Source: Gammaproteobacteria bacterium | GTDB lineage: Bacteria; Pseudomonadota; Gammaproteobacteria; GCA-001735895 | Assembly: GCA_029864065.1 (NCBI GenBank) | Contig: JAOTUD010000216.1 | Location: 1 to 5,801, forward strand | Direction of reading: 5' to 3' | DNA: 5,801 bases | Shown: positions 1-5,067 of the stretch, one piece after another | Layout: each line of letters begins with the position of its first letter | Position numbering within the stretch: the stretch's first letter is position 1 | Translations under genes and position numbers: made by a program | Notes under the pieces: model-generated | The model's input: the letters and a program-made list of their open reading frames with translations, nothing else | What the model was told of the DNA's origin: nothing | Databases searched by the model: none

Positions 1-734
1 GCTCGCGCATTACCGCGAAGACGCGTGCGCTGGTCGTGATCAACCCGAATAATCCGACCGGCGCTGTTTACGAAAAGGCGATGCTGGAAGGGCTGATCGA
101 GATCGCCGCCGAATTCGACCTGGTGCTGCTCGCCGATGAAATCTACGACAAGATCGTCTACGACGATGCGCGGTACATTCCGCTGTCCTCGCTCGCGCCG
201 GACAACCAGTTGGTGCTCACGTTCAGTGGTCTGTCGAAGTCTTACCGGGTCGCGGGATTTCGCAGCGGCTGGCTTCTGGTCAGCGGTGCGAAGCTGCGCG
301 CGCAGGATTACATCGAGGGCCTGGATATCCTCGTGTCGATGCGCCTGTGCGCCAACGTGCCCGCGCAGCATGCGATACAGACCGCGCTCGGCGGCTACCA
401 GAGTATCGATGACCTGGTCGCGCCCGGCGGGCGACTACACGAGCAGCGCGACCGCGCCTGGGAATTACTCAACGGCGTCGACGGTCTCAGCTGCGTAAAA
501 CCGAGGGGCGCGCTCTACCTGTTCCCGAAGATCGACCTGCGCAAGTTCAATATTCGCGACGACCAGAAATTCGTTCTCGATCTGCTGATCAGCCACAAAG
601 TTCTGGTCGTTCAGGGGACGGGTTTCAACTGGCCCGAGCCGGATCATTTCCGCGTGGTGTTTCTGCCGCACATCGAAGACCTAGAGGAATCCATCGGGCG
701 GATCGAACACTTCCTGTCCACCTACCGGCAATAG
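1..734 (+). CDS. alaA: Alanine aminotransferase AlaA (3' part)
   Basis: PLP-dependent class I aminotransferase that moves an amino group between alanine/2-oxoglutarate and pyruvate/glutamate in the cytoplasm. Only the C-terminal 243 residues are here. The frame is open from base 3 to the TAG at 732-734, and E. coli AlaA has about 405 residues, so roughly 160 N-terminal residues lie off the left edge. Visible motifs, numbered from base 3: NPNNPTG at 14-20; ADEIYDK with the PLP-ring Asp45 and Tyr48; the Schiff-base lysine in SGLSKSYRVAGFRSGW (Lys79, codon 237-239); and the C-terminal carboxylate-binding arginine in HFRVVFLP (Arg217). Blocks such as SMRLCANVPAQHAIQTALGG and CVKPRGALY match my memory of E. 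coli AlaA nearly word for word, which favours AlaA over a generic aspartate aminotransferase. The gene converges on pyk and ends 3 bp before a strong hairpin. A GTG at 36 is internal, not a start. Confidence 0.93.
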   Translation, partial: SRITAKTRALVVINPNNPTGAVYEKAMLEGLIEIAAEFDLVLLADEIYDKIVYDDARYIPLSSLAPDNQLVLTFSGLSKSYRVAGFRSGWLLVSGAKLRAQDYIEGLDILVSMRLCANVPAQHAIQTALGGYQSIDDLVAPGGRLHEQRDRAWELLNGVDGLSCVKPRGALYLFPKIDLRKFNIRDDQKFVLDLLISHKVLVVQGTGFNWPEPDHFRVVFLPHIEDLEESIGRIEHFLSTYRQ

Positions 735-736
735 CT

Positions 737-790
737 AAGGAAATGGTGACGGAGGGATTATAGATTGGTCCCTTCGTCACCTTTTTCCTT
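737..790. terminator. Bidirectional hairpin terminator between alaA and pyk (repeat copy R1)
   Basis: The left arm (737-757) and right arm (769-790) pair along about 21 bp, with one bulge, one mismatch and one G-T wobble, around an 11-nt loop (758-768). On the + strand the right arm ends in CTTTTTCCTTTATT, a usable U-rich tail for alaA. On the - strand the tail is weaker. It begins 3 bp after the alaA stop and lies about 28 bp beyond the pyk stop, so it probably ends both transcripts. Its core GACGGAGGGATTA (748-760) recurs at 2309-2321 and, inverted, at 4837-4849, so it also belongs to a dispersed palindromic repeat family. The terminator role is inferred from position and structure. Confidence 0.7.
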
Positions 791-817
791 TATTAGTCTT
801 TCCTGCTACCTGATTGA

Positions 818-2248
818 TCAGGCGACCGTCAGGGCCCGTATCATGTTGGTGCTGCCGGCCTGGCGCGACGGGCCCGCGGTCAATATCACCAGGTCTCCGG
901 TTTTGACACAGCCGAGTTTTTTTGCGGTCTCGATCGCAAATGCGAGGCGCTCCTCGTCGGAGTCGGCCCCGGTATAAAGAAAACCGTAAATGCCCCAGCT
1001 CATCGCGAGACGGTGTACCACTTCCGTCGTGAAAGTAATCGCGATGATCGGGCAATCCGGTCGATACTTGGAAACCAGGCGCGCCGAGAAACCGGTTTCG
1101 GTCATGACCATGATTGCGGCCGAGTTCAGGTGATTGGCCATCGTGATGACAGCCTGCGCCACCGCTTCGGTCACTTCGTTCGAGGGATGCGGCTTGATTT
1201 GCTGCAGCGTGCCGAATTCGTGCAGGCTTTGCTCGGCTTCCAGCGCCAGGCTCACCATGGTCCTGACCGTTTCTACCGGGCGCGAGCCGGAGGCCGTTTC
1301 CCCGGAAAGCATAACCGCCGAACTGCCGTCGAAGATCGCGTTGGCGACATCGCTGGCTTCCGCGCGGGTCGGTCTCGGATTTCGTTCCATCGAATCGAGC
1401 ATTTGCGTGGCGGTAATCACGGGTTTGCCATTGGAGACCGTCGCGCGAATGATGCGTTTCTGAATCGTGGGGCCCTCGCCCATGCTCAATTCCACCCCGA
1501 GGTCTCCGCGCGCGACCATGATGCCGTCGGCGGCGTCGATGATCTCCTCGATGTTTGCGACCCCCTGGCGGTTCTCGATCTTGGCGATGATCGGAATTTC
1601 GGCGCCGAACTGGTGTAGTTGCGCACGTATGCCGTGTACTTCCTCCGCGTTGCGGACGAAGGAAGCCGCGATGAAGTCGACGCCCTGTGCGCCAGCAAAT
1701 TTCAGTTCGCGCGCAGTGTCGTAGTCGATGTCGTCGAGCGCGGCGGCCGTATCCGGCAGGTTGACGCCCTTGTTGTTGCGCAATACGCCCCCGGTTACGA
1801 TCCGGCAATGAACCCGACCCTCCTCGACCGCTTCGACGCGCAGTTCGAGCTGCCCATCGTCGATCAGAATGCGATGCCCGGGCTGCACGTGTCGATCAAG
1901 GCCCTTGAGCGAGATGGCAACACCGGATTCGTCACCGATACGATCGTCAGCATACAGCGTGAACGGCTGAGCCGCATCCAGCAACACCTGGTCGTTCTGG
2001 ACCTTGCCGCTGCGTATTTCGCGCCCCCGGGTATCGACCATGACCGCGACGATGGCGCCGCATTCGGCGGCGGCCTCGCGAATCCTCGTGACGGTCAGGG
2101 CGTGGGATTCTTCATCGCCATGCGACATGTTGAGCCGTGCCACGTTCATGCCGGCCTCTATCATCGCCTTTAATGTCGGCGTGGTATTACAGGCGGGTCC
2201 GATCGTGGCTATGACCTTGGTCTTTCTGAACTTCTTACGGGTACCCAG
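818..2248 (-). CDS. pyk: Pyruvate kinase, probable CTG start
   Basis: Converts phosphoenolpyruvate and ADP to pyruvate and ATP, the last step of glycolysis, in the cytoplasm. The product is 476 residues from the CTG at 2246-2248, a normal length for the family. Landmarks in that numbering: first TIM-barrel strand KTKVIATIGPA (9-19); NVARLNMSHG (35-44); DTRGREIRSG (72-81), followed by the B domain to about 175; AKIEN with catalytic Lys223 and metal ligand Glu225; MVARGDLGVE (244-253) with Asp249; ITATQMLDSM (278-287); PTRAEASDVANAIFDG (293-308); then the C-terminal domain ending GSTNMIRALTVA. Glu77 is the residue family studies link to K+-dependent pyruvate kinases, where Lys marks K+-independent ones. 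Arg76 replaces the usual Pro of GPEIR. The first in-frame ATG is at 2164 and would delete the first barrel strand, so it is rejected. Between the TGA at 2264-2266 and 2164 the only plausible initiator is CTG, which has GAGGA 5 nt upstream. Function is very sure; the start is less so. Confidence 0.93.
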   Translation of the reverse strand: MGTRKKFRKTKVIATIGPACNTTPTLKAMIEAGMNVARLNMSHGDEESHALTVTRIREAAAECGAIVAVMVDTRGREIRSGKVQNDQVLLDAAQPFTLYADDRIGDESGVAISLKGLDRHVQPGHRILIDDGQLELRVEAVEEGRVHCRIVTGGVLRNNKGVNLPDTAAALDDIDYDTARELKFAGAQGVDFIAASFVRNAEEVHGIRAQLHQFGAEIPIIAKIENRQGVANIEEIIDAADGIMVARGDLGVELSMGEGPTIQKRIIRATVSNGKPVITATQMLDSMERNPRPTRAEASDVANAIFDGSSAVMLSGETASGSRPVETVRTMVSLALEAEQSLHEFGTLQQIKPHPSNEVTEAVAQAVITMANHLNSAAIMVMTETGFSARLVSKYRPDCPIIAITFTTEVVHRLAMSWGIYGFLYTGADSDEERLAFAIETAKKLGCVKTGDLVILTAGPSRQAGSTNMIRALTVA

Positions 2249-2253
2249 GGCGA

Positions 2254-2258
2254 TCCTC
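2254..2258 (-). promoter_or_regulatory. Shine-Dalgarno site deciding the pyk CTG start
   Basis: GAGGA on the minus strand lies 5 nt before the CTG codon at 2248. No other in-frame initiator in the 98 bp between the upstream stop and the internal ATG has such a site, so it is the main evidence for starting pyk at CTG. Confidence 0.5.
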
Positions 2259-2280
2259 GGATATCAGGGAAAACCCGGTC

Positions 2281-2286
2281 ATTATA
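2281..2286 (-). promoter_or_regulatory. -10 box of the pyk promoter
   Basis: A perfect TATAAT on the minus strand. Transcription would begin near 2274, giving a short leader of about 26 nt to the CTG start. The expected -35 position (around 2304-2309) reads CGCCTT, a poor match to TTGACA, and there is no TG extension, so an activator may help or the -35 may simply be weak. It falls just downstream of hairpin repeat R2, which covers the -35 area. Confidence 0.5.
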
Positions 2287-2303
2287 ATCTTGTTCAACAG
2301 GAA

Positions 2304-2344
2304 AAGGCGACAGAGGGGTTATTTTTTAATTCCTCCATCACCTT
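2304..2344. repeat. Imperfect palindromic repeat, copy R2
   Basis: The arms 2304-2320 and 2328-2344 pair at about 12 of 17 positions plus two G-T wobbles around a T-rich loop. The left arm contains GACAGAGGGGTTA (2309-2321), 11/13 identical to the R1 core GACGGAGGGATTA. The right arm carries the same core inverted (2327-2339, 11/13). The flank GGAAAAGG matches the outer part of R1. It sits immediately upstream of the pyk promoter and overlaps its -35 region. It resembles a REP/BIME-type intergenic palindrome, but no transposase of the type that spreads such elements (RAYT) is in the window. Confidence 0.55.
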
Positions 2345-2573
2345 GAAGGAAATGACTTCTGAATTGAAATAATGCCTTAGGTTTGGCGGAAGCTGGTGCT
2401 TGCAATACCTTAACCGCATCTTCCCGAAAGTACGCCCTCGCGAGCAGGGGTGATGCAGGACCAATGATAACTGAAGCGTGCCTTCTGGCCGCAGAGGGAC
2501 ATGGCAAAAAGGGAAAAGGTGACCCTGTCTCGTTCTTTTCATCTGGCACGCGCGAGCTAAATCAGGTTTTTCG
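2345..2573. other. Gene-free spacer between pyk promoter region and dienelactone hydrolase
   Basis: I see no credible gene here. Short open frames exist on both strands (for example + 2383-2577 and - 2294-2549), but they have no ribosome site, no recognisable domain and mutually overlapping frames. GGGAAAAGGTGAC at 2511-2523 resembles the outer arm of hairpin R1 and may be a decayed fragment of the same repeat family. No clear rho-independent terminator follows the hydrolase stop at 2574. Confidence 0.5.
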
Positions 2574-3464
2574 CTAGCTTAAGTGCTTGGCGAAAAACTC
2601 GAGCGTGCGCGACCAGGCGAGTTCGGCGGCCGCCTCGTCATAGCGTCCGGTGGAATCGTTGTGGAACCCGTGTTGTACCCCGGGATAGACGAACGCCTGG
2701 TAAGTGACCTTTTTCTGCTGCAGCAGCTTTTCATAGTCCGGCCAGGTCGCGTTGACGCGCTGGTCGAGTTCGGCGAACTGCAGCATCAGCGGTCCGCGGA
2801 TGTTGCCAACCACATCGGCTTGCGCGGGCGTGCCGTAGAAGGGCACCGCGGCGTCGACCAGGTCGGGCAGGGTCGCGGCGAGCATGTTGGTAATGTAGCC
2901 GCCGAAGCAAAATCCGACCACGCCGAGTTTGCCGTTGCCGAGTTCATGATCGTGCAGGAATTTCGCCGCGGCGATGAAATCCTGCTCGATGCGTGCGCGC
3001 TCGAGCGAGCGCTGCATTTCCTTGCCCGCGTCGTCGTTGCCCGGGTAGCCGCCCAGCGAATGCAGCGCATCCGGCGCGAACGCGAGGTAACCCCGCTTGG
3101 CGAGTCGCCGCGCGACGTCCTCGATATAGGGATTGAGGCCTCGATTCTCGTGCGCTACCAGCACCGCCGGCCCCTTGCCTTCGCGCTTACCGGGCCGGAC
3201 CAGGTAGCCACGGCCTTCGAGGTGCCCGTCGGGCGATGCGAAGGTCTGGTAGCTCGCGAGGATATCGGGATCATTGAAAGAGACCTGTTCGGCGAGCGCG
3301 TAGTCTGGCATCAGCGCGCCGGTCAAAACGCTCATGCTCAGGCCAACGCCGGTCAGGGTCGCGAGCCTTGCCATGAACCTGCGCCGGTCGATGTCGCCGT
3401 GCGCGTATTCGTCGTACCAGTCGAAGGCTTCCTGGGGAATCTTGATCGGCTTTGTAGCGGACAT
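2574..3464 (-). CDS. Tat-exported dienelactone hydrolase family protein (YghX-like)
   Basis: An alpha/beta hydrolase of the dienelactone hydrolase family, 296 residues, predicted to work in the periplasm. The N-terminus has a twin-arginine signal: DRRRFMARL (26-34), a hydrophobic stretch (35-51) and an ALA cleavage site after Ala58. The cytoplasmic-looking lead of about 26 residues (PQEAFDWYDEYAHGDI) is typical of the YghX subgroup. The catalytic triad is visible: Cys186 in GFCFGG, Asp234 in AELDQR and His265 in QHGFHND. AHENRGLNPYIEDVARR (104-120) carries the conserved family Glu106. Segments such as GGYPGNDD and HGFHNDSTGRYD closely match E. coli YghX as I recall it. The start is secure: AAGGAGGT lies 5 nt before the ATG. 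The natural substrate is unknown; classical members hydrolyse dienelactones in chlorocatechol breakdown, but no catechol-pathway neighbour is present. The gene is transcribed alone. Confidence 0.9.
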   Translation of the reverse strand: MSATKPIKIPQEAFDWYDEYAHGDIDRRRFMARLATLTGVGLSMSVLTGALMPDYALAEQVSFNDPDILASYQTFASPDGHLEGRGYLVRPGKREGKGPAVLVAHENRGLNPYIEDVARRLAKRGYLAFAPDALHSLGGYPGNDDAGKEMQRSLERARIEQDFIAAAKFLHDHELGNGKLGVVGFCFGGYITNMLAATLPDLVDAAVPFYGTPAQADVVGNIRGPLMLQFAELDQRVNATWPDYEKLLQQKKVTYQAFVYPGVQHGFHNDSTGRYDEAAAELAWSRTLEFFAKHLS

Positions 3465-3468
3465 GTTG

Positions 3469-3476
3469 ACCTCCTT
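3469..3476 (-). promoter_or_regulatory. Strong ribosome binding site of the dienelactone hydrolase
   Basis: AAGGAGGT on the minus strand, an essentially perfect anti-16S match, lies 4-5 nt before the ATG at 3464. It is the best ribosome site in the window, implies efficient translation and fixes the start so that the Tat signal is included. Confidence 0.85.
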
Positions 3477-3491
3477 GATAGATCGATTTGC

Positions 3492-3507
3492 GGCGTAATC
3501 ATACGCC
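3492..3507 (-). promoter_or_regulatory. Perfect inverted repeat over a possible -10 box of the hydrolase
   Basis: GGCGTA-ATCA-TACGCC is a perfect 6-bp inverted repeat, 28 bp upstream of the hydrolase ATG. On the minus strand it contains TATGAT (3498-3503), one base from the -10 consensus. No good -35 is seen 16-18 bp away. It could be a repressor operator or a leader hairpin; which one is not decidable from sequence. Confidence 0.3.
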
Positions 3508-3681
3508 TGCGCCCCGGCCTTTGACTAGCCAAATTCGGTGCGTCAATATCGGCGCGCCTGCGCTTATTTGAACTCCGCGAGCCGCAGGGACGCATGGTAC
3601 TGAACTGCAAAGATGGAATTTCGTCAATGTTGACAATTGCCCTGGCTCAACCTTTTCGCTCGGTCGACTGCACCGCTGGCG
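3508..3681. other. Intergenic sequence without a recognisable gene
   Basis: Together with the next two entries this fills the 540 bp gap between the divergent hydrolase and methyltransferase genes. It holds a perfect short palindrome GTCAA-TG-TTGAC (3623-3634) and a TTGACA (3630-3635, + strand), but no -10 box at the right distance. The open frames crossing it (+ 3594-3851, - 3624-3934) show no domain, no ribosome site and odd composition. Confidence 0.45.
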
Positions 3682-3820
3682 GCGTCGGGATGCGGGGCGC
3701 TCGGGCTGGAACGCCCGACGCGGAGGATCGGCACCTCGGGCCGGGCGTTACGCCGGCTATTTCGCCGATCCTGGGGTCCGGGATGCTGCCGTGCCCCCCT
3801 GGCCCGATAAGGTCCGGGCA
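3682..3820. other. GC-rich self-complementary block, possible structured RNA or repeat element
   Basis: A run of compatible perfect stems lies within 139 bp. Stem 1 is GCGTCGGG (3682-3689) with CCCGACGC (3714-3721). Stem 2 is AGGATCGGC (3724-3732) with GCCGATCCT (3764-3772). Nested inside stem 2, GCCGG (3740-3744) pairs with CCGGC (3753-3757) and extends by CG/CG around a TTA loop. Stem 3 is TGCCC (3792-3796) with GGGCA (3816-3820), enclosing GGcCC/GGtCC around GATAA. An alternative stem AACGCCCG/CGGGCGTT (3710-3717 with 3742-3749) would compete with stem 1. No matching RNA family is recognised, no flanking U-run terminator is seen and the strand is unknown. It could be a small RNA, a folded repeat copy or chance in GC-rich DNA. 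Confidence 0.3.
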
Positions 3821-3921
3821 TAATGTAGAGACCTCGGCATACCCGCGGTAGTTGAGAAATTCTGGTGGTAGTTGATGTTTCGAATGACAAAGGGGAGAGG
3901 GGCAGTTACAAATGAAAATAA

Positions 3922-3960
3922 GAGTCAGTGTCACATACTCCTTTTACACCCGGGTAAAAT
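3922..3960 (+). promoter_or_regulatory. Possible promoter and operator of the fkbM gene
   Basis: GAGTCAGTG-T-CACATACTC (3922-3940) is a 19-bp dyad with 7 of 9 arm positions symmetric. It lies just upstream of TAAAAT (3955-3960), a 5/6 match to a -10 box. A weak -35 (GTCACA, 3930-3935) overlaps the dyad at an over-long 19-bp spacing. A factor bound at the dyad would sit at the -35 of fkbM. This is suggested by geometry only. Confidence 0.22.
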
Positions 3961-4006
3961 AGCGATCAATCGACACCAATCACTTTGATCATTACACTTG
4001 GGCATA

Positions 4007-4828
4007 ATGTTTTTTAATGTGCATATCAAGGAAATGGAAGCGGCAATACGTCGTTATGAATCGTTGTCAGATGGTATTGGAATGGTTTGTATCGGTGATC
4101 TGGAAATTCTTGTCCCGGACCATCCATTCTGGAAAAAATTTGCTCGAGGCTGGGAGCCTGATACCGAGCGCATCTATCGAAATCTGGTGAAGCCAGGATC
4201 TGTTGTCCTCGATGTTGGCGCCTGGATTGGCCCCACGCTGGTGTTCGCCTTACTTGCCGGTGTTTCAAGAATTATTGCGCTGGAACCGAATCCAGACAGT
4301 TATCTGCGATTAAAAAGAATAATAGAGCTGAATCCGAAGATCGCAGACAGGGTCACGACCATTAATTGTGCGCTACATTCGACATCAGGCAAATTGAAGA
4401 TGGGAGTCGTGGAAGGTGAATTGGATACCAGCACCTTTGGCATATTAGGAAACAATGTTGAGGTCGACACGATATCTCTTGATAAATTGATGCAGGAGTA
4501 TCAGCTGGATGATATCGATTTTATCAAGATCGATATTGAGGGCGCTGAAGTGTTATTGCCAGATGAGCTCGAGAGGTTGAGCCGCCGGCCAGGGCGGCTG
4601 GTTCATCTCTCGGTTCATGTGCCTTTTTTTCCTGAAACAGCCGATAAGCAACGGTTTGCCAAAAGTTTATCCGGTTTCACGATATACGATGATCGAGGAG
4701 AAAAACTGACTGCAAAATCGTTACGCAACCGCTTGCTGTCTTCCGAATCTCACCCTGCCTGGGGCACTCAGCATGGCAATTTCTTTGAGTTATTATTAAT
4801 CGCTAAACAGAAAAAAGTGTCGGGGTGA
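4007..4828 (+). CDS. FkbM-family SAM-dependent methyltransferase
   Basis: A soluble Rossmann-fold methyltransferase of the FkbM type (Methyltransf_21), 273 residues from the ATG at 4007. The SAM-binding motif I is VVLDVGAWIGPT (66-77), a DVGAWIG variant of the usual DIGANIG. The ribose-binding acidic residue follows in ALEPNP (91-96). The family signature DFIKIDIEGAE is at 171-181, preceded by VDTISLDKL. FkbM itself O-methylates a macrolide, and relatives methylate sugars or other small molecules; the substrate here is unknown. The start is uncertain: TTG 3998, ATG 4007, GTG 4019 and ATG 4034 are all in frame and none has a convincing ribosome site (AAGGA is too close to 4034). G+C is far below the neighbours (22-24 of 60 in two sampled lines), although 4561-4620 is GC-rich, which suggests acquisition from elsewhere. 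No glycosyltransferase or polysaccharide genes adjoin it. It ends directly against repeat R3. Confidence 0.85.
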   Translation: MFFNVHIKEMEAAIRRYESLSDGIGMVCIGDLEILVPDHPFWKKFARGWEPDTERIYRNLVKPGSVVLDVGAWIGPTLVFALLAGVSRIIALEPNPDSYLRLKRIIELNPKIADRVTTINCALHSTSGKLKMGVVEGELDTSTFGILGNNVEVDTISLDKLMQEYQLDDIDFIKIDIEGAEVLLPDELERLSRRPGRLVHLSVHVPFFPETADKQRFAKSLSGFTIYDDRGEKLTAKSLRNRLLSSESHPAWGTQHGNFFELLLIAKQKKVSG

Positions 4829-4849
4829 ATAGTTTTTAATCCCTCCGTC
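4829..4849 (-). repeat. Half-copy of the palindromic repeat (R3) at a gene breakpoint
   Basis: Read on the minus strand, 4849-4837 is GACGGAGGGATTA, identical over 13 bases to the core of R1 (748-760), and is followed by AAAACTAT. Only one arm is present. It starts on the base after the fkbM stop, and within a few bases of its end the sequence becomes coding for the RND fragment. The family is therefore represented at three gene boundaries in 5.8 kb. Confidence 0.55.
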
Positions 4850-5053
4850 GTCGGAATGCTGACCCTGCTGTCGGAAACGAGCCTGCAGGCGCAGGTATTG
4901 ATACCGCTGGTCGCGAGCGTGGTGCTCGGCATGGTTTCGTCGACGATCTTGCTGTTGCTGGTGTTGCCCGCCGCCTACGCCATCATCGAGGATCTCGGGA
5001 TTCGTGAAATCGACGAAGATGAAAGGGAGATCATGGAGCGGGCCGAAGCCTGA
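4850..5053 (+). pseudogene. C-terminal remnant of an RND (HAE1-type) efflux permease
   Basis: About 67 residues in an intact frame end at TGA 5051-5053. The stretch GMLTLLSETSLQAQVLIP and the following hydrophobic run LVLPAAYAIIEDLG match the last two transmembrane helices of AcrB-like inner-membrane drug/proton antiporters, whose members have about 1,000-1,050 residues. An acidic cytoplasmic tail (REIDEDEREIMERAEA) closes it. All upstream parts, including the periplasmic pore domains and the proton-relay helix, are absent, and the family match stops near 4853 against repeat R3. It cannot be a working pump. The apparent ATG at 4856 is the Met of the internal GML motif, not a start. The frame happens to be the same as fkbM, separated by that gene's stop and 24 nt. 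G+C is high again, like the older neighbours, so this is probably the resident sequence into which the fkbM segment was joined, or the survivor of a deletion. Confidence 0.82.
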
Positions 5054-5067
5054 CCGACGCCGGCGTA

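Noticed and set aside
1013..1618. A 201-codon frame antisense to pyk
   Set aside because: It is a GC-rich shadow of a strongly conserved pyruvate kinase reading frame, and its own product looks unnatural (Arg/Asp/Gly-rich).
2235..2282. A 15-codon open frame (ATG at 2282, - strand) overlapping the pyk CTG start, as a leader peptide
   Set aside because: Its ATG overlaps the TATAAT box, so it would lie upstream of the transcript start, and it has no ribosome site.
2383..2577. Possible small proteins in the spacer right of pyk, on both strands
   Set aside because: No ribosome site or recognisable domain, and frames on opposite strands are equally open, as expected by chance.
3847..3875. Two GGTAGTTGA copies 20 bp apart as iterons or a regulator site
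   Set aside because: Only two 9-base copies, with no origin features and no clear promoter partner.
3594..3934. Open frames of 85-95 codons across the GC-rich block
   Set aside because: The sequence is better explained by stem structure; the proteins are Pro/Gly/Arg-rich, low in similarity to anything known, and overlap on both strands.
3816..4010. Direct repeat GGGCATAATGT at 3816-3826 and 4000-4010 as possible target-site duplication around an insertion
   Set aside because: An 11-base match is expected a few times by chance in a window this size, and no transposase or terminal repeats lie between the copies.
4826..4856. Integron attC site after fkbM, which would make it a gene cassette
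   Set aside because: No GTTRRRY core site or paired simple sites are visible; the sequence there matches the palindromic repeat family instead.
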